Positions 27,464 through 35,664 of a stretch of 64,000 nucleotides of DNA are shown here, piece after piece (positions within the stretch are counted from its first letter, which is position 1; each line of letters starts with the position of its first letter). A program made the translations under genes and the position numbers. The notes beneath the pieces are model-generated. The model saw nothing but the letters and a program-made list of their open reading frames with translations. It did no database searches and was not told the origin of the DNA. This DNA comes from Planctomyces sp. (GTDB lineage: Bacteria > Planctomycetota > Planctomycetia > Planctomycetales > Planctomycetaceae): the NCBI GenBank assembly GCA_016795105.1, contig JAEUIH010000028.1, forward strand, positions 1 through 64,000, read 5' to 3'.

Positions 27464-29017
27464 CTACAGAGGCTGAATCTTGTTTTTAATTCTTTGATAA
27501 CCGGCCTGAGTTGCGGCGTCGATTACGATGATCCGCATTTCATGGATGGAATCCGGATCGATGACCAGGTCGAGGTCAGTGATACCGGTTCCATTATTTT
27601 TCTCCTGCTCAAGCAGGTCATAAATCTCGTCATAGCTTTTTGCCGGCTTTCCTTCGACATACATCACATTGTCTTTATCAATTTCAACTCGAATGGCACC
27701 GGTCTCCGGAGGTTCGATTGTGAAACTTGTGGCACCGTCCTGCGTTTTTGCCGGGGGGACATCGAAACACTTTTGGAGAGTGAAAGAGGCTGTGATCATG
27801 AAGAAAATCAGTAGAAGAAATGTAACGTCGACCATTGGGGTCAAGTCCATTTCGTCATTATCAACGCGGGGTTTGCGCGGAGTATACGATTCTTCGTCGT
27901 CGTCCCAGGAAGGGAGATGTTCCACGGGCCGTCGGCCGGACGGCTGCGCATCGTCTTCGAATTCAAGCTCCTCAACAGGGACGTCAGCATTGTCATCGGA
28001 GAGTCTTTGAGTTTTTCCGATGGGTGCGTTCCTGTCGAGTTCAAATCCGGGCGACTTCATTGTTCCCGGGGCGGGTTTCGCCTGAGGCGCATCGGCTCGC
28101 AATTTTTCTTCTTCAGCAAGCCTTTCCAACTCTTCCAGTCGGGGAAGCTTGACGAGATCGAGTGACCGCCCCTGTTTTTGTGCGTTAGACAGTGCTTTCA
28201 GATCCGTCAGAATTTCGTCGGCCGACTGATATCTGAGTGATCTCCGTTTGGCCATCATTCGATGGACCATGCGACACAGCACATCGGGCACTGCCGGATT
28301 TTTCTCCTTTAATGGAGGCGGCGCATTATTCAGGTGCTGAAGTGCGATCGCCATCGGGGTCTTTCCCTGAAACGGGGTCTGACCACTCAACAGCTGATAA
28401 CACGTGACTCCGAACGAATAAATATCAGATCGTGGATCCAGCTCCTTACCGCTGCACTGTTCCGGACTCATGTACAATGGGGTTCCCATTGTAAAGCCCT
28501 CACGTGTGATGCCCCCGGCATTTTCTGGGTCGTGCAGCTGAGCAAGTCCGAAGTCGGCGACTTTGACATCGCCCTTTTTTGTGACAAGTATGTTTTCGGG
28601 TTTGATATCCCTGTGAACGATTCCTGCCTGCCCGGATGCTTTCAGTGCGGCAGCAACCTGACGCATTACGTGCATCGCCGAATTGATATCCGGTTTGCCA
28701 CGGGATTCAAGGATGCTGGAAAGGTCCTTCCCCTGAACGTATTCCTGAGCAATGTAATGCAGGTCGCCTTCCTGGCCGATTGTATAGACCTGAACGATGT
28801 TGGGATGATTGAGGCCGGCCGCCATCATCGCTTCCTGTTTGAAGCGGGCCAGCATCACATCGCCCGACAACGCCATCATCGCAGGCTTCATGACCTTGAC
28901 GGCGACATACCGCTGCAGCGTTGTTTGCTCTGCCAGATAAACATCGGCCATTCCACCGCTGCCGAGATGCCTCAGCAGATGGAATTCACCCAGAGTTTTG
29001 TCCGTTAGATCACTCAT
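27464..29017 (-). CDS. Ser/Thr protein kinase fused to ExbD/TolR domain
   Basis: A 517-residue two-part protein. Residues 10-275 are a complete Hanks-type kinase: Gly loop LGSGGMADVYLAE, Lys41 in VAVKVM, Asp137 in VHRDIKPEN, Asp155 of DFG, and the APE-like MSPEQ. A charged, partly coiled linker (about 285-385) follows. Residues 390-517 are an ExbD/TolR unit: DLTPMVDVTFLLLIFFM with the conserved membrane Asp397, then a periplasmic ExbD fold (IRVEIDKDNVMYVEGKP, DLVIDPDSIHEMRIIVIDAA). ExbD has its N-terminus in the cytoplasm, so the kinase would face the cytoplasm where ATP is. All key kinase and ExbD residues are present. A continuous frame across the linker argues against an accidental fusion by sequencing error. 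Confidence 0.93.
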   Translation of the reverse strand: MSDLTDKTLGEFHLLRHLGSGGMADVYLAEQTTLQRYVAVKVMKPAMMALSGDVMLARFKQEAMMAAGLNHPNIVQVYTIGQEGDLHYIAQEYVQGKDLSSILESRGKPDINSAMHVMRQVAAALKASGQAGIVHRDIKPENILVTKKGDVKVADFGLAQLHDPENAGGITREGFTMGTPLYMSPEQCSGKELDPRSDIYSFGVTCYQLLSGQTPFQGKTPMAIALQHLNNAPPPLKEKNPAVPDVLCRMVHRMMAKRRSLRYQSADEILTDLKALSNAQKQGRSLDLVKLPRLEELERLAEEEKLRADAPQAKPAPGTMKSPGFELDRNAPIGKTQRLSDDNADVPVEELEFEDDAQPSGRRPVEHLPSWDDDEESYTPRKPRVDNDEMDLTPMVDVTFLLLIFFMITASFTLQKCFDVPPAKTQDGATSFTIEPPETGAIRVEIDKDNVMYVEGKPAKSYDEIYDLLEQEKNNGTGITDLDLVIDPDSIHEMRIIVIDAATQAGYQRIKNKIQPL

Positions 29018-29035
29018 TGAGTCAGTACTTCCCGT

Positions 29036-29470
29036 TTACCGCTTTTCCTGAACAGCGAAGTGATACACAACGTTCTGTACTTCGGCGATCGCCGTTTCGA
29101 CCTCACTCACTGTTCCGCTCGATACAAATCTCTCAGCAATGATCATCACTTCGATCTCACCGGCAGATGCTTCCTGCGTTAGTTCTGTTTTGAGTTCCGC
29201 GAGTGTTACGTTGCGGCCATCGTTTGTGATGGCAGCTTCAGCTCCGGGAGTCAATGGTGAGCTGACAACAAGTTCCACCATACCGGCTGCGTTGCGTGAA
29301 AGTCCGGACCGTGCTGTCGGAATATCCTTATCCGGCGCTCCCTGCATGGTTGATGTAACCATGAAGAAGATCAGCAACAGGAAGGTCACGTCGATCATTG
29401 GAGTGATATCGAGGTCAGCTTCGTCAAGCTTCGATTTTTTGGGTTTACGAACTTCATCTTCGTCAAACAC
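29036..29470 (-). CDS. ExbD/TolR-family biopolymer transport protein
   Basis: A 144-residue ExbD. A charged cytoplasmic N-terminus is followed by DLDITPMIDVTFLLLIFFMV with Asp27, the residue that carries protons in ExbB-ExbD motors. The periplasmic domain (about 55-144) ends EVQNVVYHFAVQEKR. The start is GTG, with GGGAG eight bases upstream. It lies 18 bp before the kinase-ExbD gene and 33 bp after the ExbB/TolQ gene. The window thus encodes two different ExbD chains that could form one heteromeric motor with ExbB. Confidence 0.93.
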   Translation of the reverse strand: MFDEDEVRKPKKSKLDEADLDITPMIDVTFLLLIFFMVTSTMQGAPDKDIPTARSGLSRNAAGMVELVVSSPLTPGAEAAITNDGRNVTLAELKTELTQEASAGEIEVMIIAERFVSSGTVSEVETAIAEVQNVVYHFAVQEKR

Positions 29471-29503
29471 GAATGCGGCTCCCGTTGTATCTCATTGAGG
29501 CGG

Positions 29504-30214
29504 CTATCGCCGATCTGTTCGCATTTTGGCGGCTTCAATGTCATCCAGAATCTGTCCAAGACTTTCACTGACAGCATCCTGAAGTTTCGCAATCCGCACA
29601 GACACCGCGGAGCCAAGTGTGACCAGCGGAACTGCAATCAGGAGCCCGGCGGCCGTTGTCCAGAGTGCGAAGCTGATGTCACCGGCCAGAGCAGCGGGAT
29701 TAATGCCGGACGTAGCGGCAGCAGCAATTTTCCCGAAGGCGTTGATCATCCCAACCACTGTTCCAAGCAGCCCCAGCATTGGAGCGATTTTTACCATGGT
29801 TCCAACCCATGACCCCGTGTGCTCGAAGCTTGAAAGTATGTCGCGTTCGAAACGCTGTCCAACAAGCTGACGAATCTTCTTCATTGGCAAACTTCGGTTC
29901 TCCACAGCAACCATTGTCAGCTGCGGAATCGCCTTTGCCCAGACTTCCGGAGTGTCGCAGACTTTCGTGACTGCCTCGAAGTCTCCTCGGTCCAGCCGTT
30001 CAGCAATCGCGTCGACAAAAGTTCGCTCGGCAATAAGACTCGGAAACCGCTTCTGAGATACTCGACGCCACAACAGGATGATAAAGAACATCCCGAAGAT
30101 GGCACACAACGCAATGCCGAGCCAAATGGCATTTTCGGCGAAGGTCAAAATTGTCGTAACGTCCATCTGTGCCAGCATGGGCGAATCTTTCGCGTTCAAA
30201 ATACTCATGTGCAT
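29504..30214 (-). CDS. MotA/TolQ/ExbB proton-channel family protein
   Basis: A 236-residue inner-membrane protein with three helices in the ExbB layout: one near 20-48 (WLGIALCAIFGMFFIILLW), then a cytoplasmic stretch, then a helix near 140-165 containing PMLGLLGTVVGMINAF, then one near 178-205 (LWTTAAGLLIAVPLVTLG). Both last motifs are family signatures. A second ATG two codons in is also possible as start. It belongs to the run of eight genes and is preceded by the TonB-like gene 32 bp upstream. Confidence 0.95.
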   Translation of the reverse strand: MHMSILNAKDSPMLAQMDVTTILTFAENAIWLGIALCAIFGMFFIILLWRRVSQKRFPSLIAERTFVDAIAERLDRGDFEAVTKVCDTPEVWAKAIPQLTMVAVENRSLPMKKIRQLVGQRFERDILSSFEHTGSWVGTMVKIAPMLGLLGTVVGMINAFGKIAAAATSGINPAALAGDISFALWTTAAGLLIAVPLVTLGSAVSVRIAKLQDAVSESLGQILDDIEAAKMRTDRR

Positions 30215-30246
30215 TGAATTGACTGTCCTGATTTCCCGTTGAACTC

Positions 30247-31176
30247 TTATTTCAGCTTCTGACTGGTGACGACAAACTGGAATCCGCCGCCGGATGGCCG
30301 AACCTCAAAAAACGTTCGGCGGATTTGTTCCGGTGGTCGACCGCCTGAGTATTCCGATTCGAGCTGGGCCAGCTGCTGCTCGACCGCAGAGGGATAGAAA
30401 TGCAGGATTGCGGCATTCTTCGCATCAATCCCGGCTTTTTGAAACAACTCGACGTCCGCCTCTTTTCGATTTCCACCTTCCCAGTTCATAAACAGCCGCT
30501 TTTCACTGTCGCCTGTGGTGACTTCGCGCGTCGTTGGTCGATCGGCCGCCATATTAGACAGATAGACAAGCCTGTTCTCAGTCGCGAACAGAGCACCAAT
30601 TTCGATTTTGAAAAAGTCCAGCTGTGAGGCGTATGTCTTCAAATCACCTGTATTTGAAAACTGCACAAACCAGCGGTTCTCTCTGCGAACACCGCCCCCA
30701 GTTCCCCCGCCGCTGCCGAATGGGCGTCCCCCGGTTCCTTCTGCACTTCCGGGATTGCCGGTGTTCTTCTGATCGGAAAACTCCGTGGGCTCCACCAGTT
30801 GAGCCGCATTCTCAGCAACTTCCACAACGGGATCCGTGATCTCCATCAGTTCCGTGACTTCCTGCTGATCATTGGCAACCGATGGGTCGTCCGTGGGATC
30901 TTCCGGAGAATCGACATCCGGGGTCGCGTCCGGAGTTCCATCTTCATATCCGCCACCCCCAGACTCCATGAATGGCTCTTTGACGACGTCAGTAGTCAGT
31001 CGATTGGCAAGCCAGATCGCAATCAAAATGGCCAAAGCCGCGGCTGCCATTGAGAGCATGGCCATCAGTCCAGCGGTCGCGATGTCGTAACGGTTGATCG
31101 TGAGTTTGGGGAGTTTGCGACTTGAGGCTCCGCGTTCTGCAGTACCGGATCGCCCAGATGTTGTAGATGTAGACAT
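30247..31176 (-). CDS. TonB-like single-pass membrane protein with acidic linker
   Basis: A 309-residue protein, first of the run. Its start follows a GGGGGGAGAAT ribosome site. A short cytoplasmic N-terminus precedes a membrane helix at about 33-58 (GLMAMLSMAAAALAILIAIW). Next comes an acidic Pro/Asp/Glu linker (about 75-135), a Gly-rich stretch (about 145-165) and a compact C-terminal domain (about 168-309; RWFVQFSNTGDLKTYASQLDFF, ending FFEVRPSGGGFQFVV). This is the architecture of TonB or TolA. I see no direct TonB signature, so the assignment rests on layout and on the ExbB/ExbD genes next door. The periplasmic C-terminal domain is the likely partner-contact part. Confidence 0.75.
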   Translation of the reverse strand: MSTSTTSGRSGTAERGASSRKLPKLTINRYDIATAGLMAMLSMAAAALAILIAIWLANRLTTDVVKEPFMESGGGGYEDGTPDATPDVDSPEDPTDDPSVANDQQEVTELMEITDPVVEVAENAAQLVEPTEFSDQKNTGNPGSAEGTGGRPFGSGGGTGGGVRRENRWFVQFSNTGDLKTYASQLDFFKIEIGALFATENRLVYLSNMAADRPTTREVTTGDSEKRLFMNWEGGNRKEADVELFQKAGIDAKNAAILHFYPSAVEQQLAQLESEYSGGRPPEQIRRTFFEVRPSGGGFQFVVTSQKLK

Positions 31177-31362
31177 ATTCTCCCCCCCTCTGCCGACTCA
31201 TTCGGCTGCCGTCAGTGAATACAGGCTGAACAGCCTCTTTCGGCTCTCGACGTGCAGGTTTGACGCGGCAAGATGCTAGTCGTTGTCCATCTGAAATGTC
31301 AACGAATTGAGCACGCGTTTAGGGCAGCAGTCACACGATTCTTTGTTGGGTCAGTGGAGAGA

Positions 31363-31752
31363 TCAGTGGCCCTGAGGGCGGCTTCGTCCCAATTGAGCCA
31401 CCTCAAAGTCCCACGCCATCTGTTCCGCAGCCTCCCATTCCTGTGATTCTGCAAACTGAAGAATCTTTCGAAAGTGACTATGCTCAGCTTCGGTCATCTC
31501 TCCGTTCTTTAGTCGTCGCTCCAGAGCCGCGGACAGGCGCGAGACCTGGTCCTGTGACCTTGACGACACCGCAGTACGCGTCATCTGAATGTATCTGAGG
31601 TTTTCCAGGCCGGCGACTGGAGGCTCCGTCCACCATCGAAATCCCCAAATCACGCCGGCAATCAACAGAGCAGCTCCCATTATGAACTGCCACCTGGGCT
31701 TCTGCTCTTCATGTTGGTTGCGGCTGCTTCGAAAACCTGCGATTCCCGACAT
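31363..31752 (-). CDS. Small membrane-anchored hypothetical protein
   Basis: About 129 residues from ATG 31752, preceded by GGGAGAAA; a longer frame overlaps the upstream DUF1559 gene and has no ribosome site. A membrane helix (about 24-42, WQFIMGAALLIAGVIWGFRWW) is followed by a charged helical region (SRSQDQVSRLSAALERRLKNGEMTE is the longest part, cut here to its positions about 62-86). No family is recognised. It starts 16 bp after the DUF1559 stop and is probably co-transcribed with it. About 186 bp separate it from the TonB-like gene downstream, which probably has its own promoter. Confidence 0.7.
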   Translation of the reverse strand: MSGIAGFRSSRNQHEEQKPRWQFIMGAALLIAGVIWGFRWWTEPPVAGLENLRYIQMTRTAVSSRSQDQVSRLSAALERRLKNGEMTEAEHSHFRKILQFAESQEWEAAEQMAWDFEVAQLGRSRPQGH

Positions 31753-31768
31753 CGTTGATTTTCTCCCG

Positions 31769-32731
31769 TTAATATTCCCCAAGCGGCTCACCCTCGGAAA
31801 TGCCCGAAAGTGCAGCCCACGTCGGCTGATGAATAAACTGCGATGCAAATCGGACACTGCCGTCGCCCAGGAGAATCATCGCTCCGCCTGAATGTTCCGA
31901 ATACATCTGGCAGACATGCGCCAATGGGCTGTTCGGGGGATGAATGGGTGCAAATCCGGTCTCGGGATCGATTTCAGCAGTTGCCGGACCGCTGTGGACA
32001 TTGACCAGGGTGGCTGCTCGATCACAGGCGGTAATAGGAAATCTGTCCGGCCGGTTTGTACAGACAACTGCACCCGGAACCACACCTACCCAGGTCTTGT
32101 CACTCAGCAACGGAACGTGTTCCCCCATAAAAACTGTGTTGGATAATCCGTCAGTGACATCGGCCACACGAGTTGCGGAATTCCGGTAAAACGGGCCATC
32201 GGCGATCTGTCGGTAGTCGTCCGCAGTGCTGCCCCACGGCTCTTCTCGGCCTGCGTTCATCACATACGTGGTCCGCCCAAATTCCGCGAGCTGTGCACCA
32301 GAGTCATCCCGAACCAGAACGGATGTTTCCGCCGACGTTGCAGACGGACATATGAACACTGGAACCTTAACGCGGGTCGAAGTCGAATTCTCGGTGGCCC
32401 AGGATGCCGTCTGAAAGTTCAAGGCATGATACAGGCCTGACTGCTCCACATATGGCAGTATCAAAGCACCCCACGCAAAGCCGGACGGGCCGTCGAATGT
32501 TTCCAGATGTCTTTGAGCATGGTGAGTATCTGCGATCCATGCGGGTGGGAAGACTCGATGAGCCTCTTCGTAGTTATGCAATGCAATCCCGATCTGGCGA
32601 AGCTGACTTCGACACTGGGTTTGCCGAGCCGCTTCACGGGCCTGCTGGACGGCAGGAAGGATCAGCGAAACAAGCACTGCAATAATGGCAATTACCACTA
32701 ACAACTCGATGAGTGTGAAACCCCGCCGCAT
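31769..32731 (-). CDS. DUF1559 protein with prepilin-type N-terminus
   Basis: A 320-residue protein of a family greatly expanded in planctomycetes. The N-terminus MRRGFTLIELLVVIAII is a type IV pilin-like methylation and cleavage motif (cleavage before FTLIEL). Family features follow: LPAVQQAREAARQTQCRSQLRQIG, ALHNYEEAHRVFPPAW, VFICPS, and near the end ILLGDGSVRFASQFI. I choose ATG 32731 because GGAGGGAAG sits eight bases upstream; a TTG six codons earlier would place that site inside the gene. Family function is unknown, though a pseudopilin-like surface role is likely. Confidence 0.93.
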   Translation of the reverse strand: MRRGFTLIELLVVIAIIAVLVSLILPAVQQAREAARQTQCRSQLRQIGIALHNYEEAHRVFPPAWIADTHHAQRHLETFDGPSGFAWGALILPYVEQSGLYHALNFQTASWATENSTSTRVKVPVFICPSATSAETSVLVRDDSGAQLAEFGRTTYVMNAGREEPWGSTADDYRQIADGPFYRNSATRVADVTDGLSNTVFMGEHVPLLSDKTWVGVVPGAVVCTNRPDRFPITACDRAATLVNVHSGPATAEIDPETGFAPIHPPNSPLAHVCQMYSEHSGGAMILLGDGSVRFASQFIHQPTWAALSGISEGEPLGEY

Positions 32732-32780
32732 TCCGCTTCCCTCCGACAAACTCCTGAATTCTCACTGGAAAACTCACCGT

Positions 32781-32816
32781 GTAGCCATGGCTACGGCGGA
32801 TTGTAGCGTCGGCTAC
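32781..32816. promoter_or_regulatory. Two 14-bp palindromes between divergent genes (operator or REP-like pair)
   Basis: GTAGCCATGGCTAC (32781-32794) is a perfect palindrome. GTAGCGTCGGCTAC (32803-32816) is a close copy 22 bp downstream, about two helical turns. They lie between the divergent DUF1559 and MntR-like genes. Spacing and symmetry fit a dimer operator pair. The GTAG heads also fit the repeat families elsewhere in the window, so a REP-like origin is equally possible. Confidence 0.5.
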
Positions 32817-32913
32817 GGTCTGGTCAAGGCCGAGGTATGTAGACATGTGGCGACGACTTGTTTACTGTCTCCGGGACGAACAAGGAGCTTCTTGATATGG
32901 AAACCTGTCCCCG

Positions 32914-33351
32914 ATGACTCGACGTACTTCCCCAGCCAATCCCCACGCAAGAACTCGACGCGATCACGCTTCTGAGACGGCAGAAGATTACGTAGAGGCG
33001 ATTGACGATATTGTTATGGAGCAGGGAGTCTGTCGGGTTGTGGATTTGTCGAAGCGATTTGGGGTGACTCATGTAACGGTGAGTCGAACAACGTCGCGTC
33101 TGGTTCGGGACGGGTTAGCAGAAACGGAGCCATACGGCCCTATCGTACTCACTGAAGCCGGCCGCCAGCTGGCTGAAACGTCCAGACGACGCCACGGTAT
33201 CGTGGTTCAGTTTTTGCTGGTGTTGGGAGTGAGTCCGCCGGTTGCGGCGGTGGACGCGGAGGGGATCGAGCATCACTGTAGCGAGGAAACCCTGCAGAGG
33301 ATGCAGATCTTCATTCATCAATCCCGGACGGAGGGCTCCGCGGATTCCTGA
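32914..33351 (+). CDS. mntR: DtxR-family manganese-responsive regulator (MntR-like)
   Basis: A 145-residue DtxR/MntR-type repressor. A winged helix-turn-helix (about 24-85) contains TAEDYVEAIDDIV, where Asp and Glu are expected metal ligands, and the recognition helix VTHVTVSRTTSRLVRDGL. The dimer/metal half has RRRHGIVVQFLLVLGV and DAEGIEHHCSEET, matching the His and Glu-x-x-Glu/His ligands of MntR. There is no SH3-like third domain, as in MntR rather than DtxR. It would control manganese uptake or export; no Mn transporter gene lies nearby. The end runs into a 28-bp repeat shared with the convergent GGDEF-EAL gene. Confidence 0.85.
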   Translation: MTRRTSPANPHARTRRDHASETAEDYVEAIDDIVMEQGVCRVVDLSKRFGVTHVTVSRTTSRLVRDGLAETEPYGPIVLTEAGRQLAETSRRRHGIVVQFLLVLGVSPPVAAVDAEGIEHHCSEETLQRMQIFIHQSRTEGSADS

Positions 33352-33354
33352 CCA

Positions 33355-33427
33355 CTCAATTTTGGTCGAGCTGACTGCCGAGCTCAATTCTGGTCGAGCT
33401 GACTGCCGAGCTCAATTCTGGTCGAGC
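33355..33427. repeat. 28-bp tandem repeat at the 3' end of the GGDEF-EAL gene
   Basis: Two complete 28-bp units (33355-33382, 33383-33410; ctcaattYtggtcgagctg then actgccgag) are followed by a 17-bp partial copy at 33411-33427. The partial copy contains the last codons and TGA stop of the GGDEF-EAL gene. The array therefore looks like duplication of that gene's 3' end into the space before mntR. Confidence 0.9.
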
Positions 33428-35664
33428 AATCGCGCTGCGTGATCGAGTTGAGCGTTGATTTGGTCGTTTGTGCGAAGTGACCATTGTGAGGCGGGTTTGG
33501 GCTGATATTCTCTGACGAATGCGCCAACTTCCTGAGGAAGCATGGGACGAGCGTAGAAGTAGCCCTGAGCGTGAGTACACCCGAGCTGGAACAGCAGATC
33601 GAGTTGTGCCTGTGATTCGACGCCTTCGGCCACGATATCGAGTTCGAGGTTCTGGCCGAGAGCGATAATGGTGCGAACAATTTCCCTCGTTTCAGGGCAA
33701 TTCATCATGTCACGCACGAACGATTTGTCGATTTTCAGGACATCGAGTGGAAGTCGGTGAAGATATGCGAGTGACGAGTAACCGGTACCGAAGTCATCGA
33801 TTCCGATTCGAACGCCGAGTTCCCGGAGTTCGCTCATGATGATTTGAACGGATTCCGGATTTTGCATCAGAGTGCTTTCCGTCACTTCGATGCTGAGTCG
33901 AGCGGGATCAACGCCTGTCTGCGAAATGAGCATCAGCAGATCGTTTTTGAACTGAGGATGTCGAAACTCGCCGGACGAACAATTGACCGTAACATTCCAG
34001 GACTTCGGGATTTGTCCCTGTTGATCCCAGTGGACGAGATCTCGTGCCGCAATTTCCATGATGTTCTGGCCGAGTTTTCCAATGAGTCCGAGCGCTTCGA
34101 GAACCGGCACGAATTCATCGGGTCCGACCAGAGTACCACGGGGGTGGTTCCATCTGCAGAGAGCTTCAAAGCCTTCAACCTGCCCGTTAGACATGCGGAT
34201 GACCGGCTGATATTCGAGGTGGAACTGATTCGACTTGATGGCCGTTCTCAGATCGCATTCCAGTTGTAACCGGAGTGATGCTTCGGTCTGCATTTCGGGC
34301 GTGAAGGTTCGAAATTGTCCTCGCCCCGAAGTCTTCGCGTAGTACATGGCAGTATCTGCTTCGCGGATTGCATCGGCCACATTCTTTTCTGCCGGGGAAC
34401 CGAAGGCGATTCCGATGCTGACGCCGACGGAGACATCATTGGCGCCGATGGTGATCGGTTCCGAGAGGATGGAAATAATCCGTTCTGCGATGAACTCTGC
34501 ATCTCGTTCAGAATGAAGATTCTGAAGAAGCACGGTAAATTCGTCCCCGCCATGACGCGCGACGCACCAGCGTGACTGTTGACGGGCCACGATATCGGAC
34601 GTTCTGAGTGAGCTTTCGAGTTTTCTTGCAACCTGGCACAGGAGCAGGTCCCCGGCATCGTGTCCGAGGCTATCGTTGACAAGTTTGAAGTTGTCGAGGT
34701 CCAGAAACAGGACAGCGCAGTAGCCGTGAGTTGCGGGATCGAGTCGCAGGACTTTGCTGAGTTGTTCTTCGAACAGCAGTCGGTTGGGAAGTCCCGTCAG
34801 GATGTCGCGAACTTTTGCATCGGTGACGTCGGCCAGCGATCCGGCCATTCGATAGGGGTTACCGGAAGAGTCAATCTGGAGGACTCCGCTGCACAGCATC
34901 CAGCGAAATGTACCGTCGCGGTGCAGCATACGGATTTCAGTTTCAAACCGTTGTTGTTCAAGAGTCAATCGGCTGCTCAGAAGAAGAGCAAACGGGTGTC
35001 TGTCATCCGGGTGGATGCGTTCGAACCAGGAATCGATGGTAGATTCCAGTTCATTGTTCTGGTATCCCAGCATTTCTTTCCAGCGGGATGAGAGGAAGAT
35101 CTGCCTGCGAGCCACGTCCCAGTCCCAGAGCCCGATGCGTGAGCCCTGTGCAGCCAGCGCGTATCGCTCCTGACTGCGTTTCAGTTCAGCTTGTGCTCGG
35201 TGAAGTCTGAGCTGCAGAGAGACTCGAGCGATCGTGATCTGTGCATCGAGTGGTTTAGTCAGGTAGTCATTTGCACCCTGTTCGAAAGCCTGAACGACAT
35301 TCGTGCGTTCGGATTCGGCAGTCACCATGATGACAGGCAATTCGGCCTGAGGGAATCGTGCTCGAATCTGCTTCAGAGTTTCAAAGCCATCCAGTCCATC
35401 CATAATCACATCGAGGAGGACGAGGTCAGGAAGCTCGGATTCCAGTTTCTGAATGGCATCGGAACCACTGAGAGCCGTTCGGACTTCATGCCCAAGGCGG
35501 CTTAGCATACGGGACAGAATTTCCCGGTTGACACGTTCATCGTCCACCACAAGAACTCGATAAGGAGGCTCTTCTGAAGGTGTGTCGATCCGTGAAGAGC
35601 CGCCGTTGGGCAGCCAGTCCGGTAGTTGATTCATGCTGATCATCAGTGGGGAGTTCCGGTTCAC
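33412..35664 (-). CDS. Response regulator with PAS, GGDEF and EAL domains
   Basis: A 750-residue c-di-GMP-related signalling protein. An N-terminal receiver (about 33-150) shows VLVVDDERVNRE, the phospho-Asp motif VLLDVIMDGLDGF and the Lys of NDYLTKPL. A PAS domain follows (about 165-285; LWDWDVARRQIFLSSRWKEMLG). GGDEF (about 290-450) keeps an intact active-site motif CVARHGGDEFTVLL. EAL (about 465-720) keeps GFEALCRWNHP, ESTLMQNPE, IDDFGTGYSSLAYL and DKSFVRDM, so both synthesis and hydrolysis of c-di-GMP are possible. The start codon is uncertain: GTG 35664 or ATGs within the next ten codons. Confidence 0.92.
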   Translation of the reverse strand: MNRNSPLMISMNQLPDWLPNGGSSRIDTPSEEPPYRVLVVDDERVNREILSRMLSRLGHEVRTALSGSDAIQKLESELPDLVLLDVIMDGLDGFETLKQIRARFPQAELPVIMVTAESERTNVVQAFEQGANDYLTKPLDAQITIARVSLQLRLHRAQAELKRSQERYALAAQGSRIGLWDWDVARRQIFLSSRWKEMLGYQNNELESTIDSWFERIHPDDRHPFALLLSSRLTLEQQRFETEIRMLHRDGTFRWMLCSGVLQIDSSGNPYRMAGSLADVTDAKVRDILTGLPNRLLFEEQLSKVLRLDPATHGYCAVLFLDLDNFKLVNDSLGHDAGDLLLCQVARKLESSLRTSDIVARQQSRWCVARHGGDEFTVLLQNLHSERDAEFIAERIISILSEPITIGANDVSVGVSIGIAFGSPAEKNVADAIREADTAMYYAKTSGRGQFRTFTPEMQTEASLRLQLECDLRTAIKSNQFHLEYQPVIRMSNGQVEGFEALCRWNHPRGTLVGPDEFVPVLEALGLIGKLGQNIMEIAARDLVHWDQQGQIPKSWNVTVNCSSGEFRHPQFKNDLLMLISQTGVDPARLSIEVTESTLMQNPESVQIIMSELRELGVRIGIDDFGTGYSSLAYLHRLPLDVLKIDKSFVRDMMNCPETREIVRTIIALGQNLELDIVAEGVESQAQLDLLFQLGCTHAQGYFYARPMLPQEVGAFVREYQPKPASQWSLRTNDQINAQLDHAARLLDQN

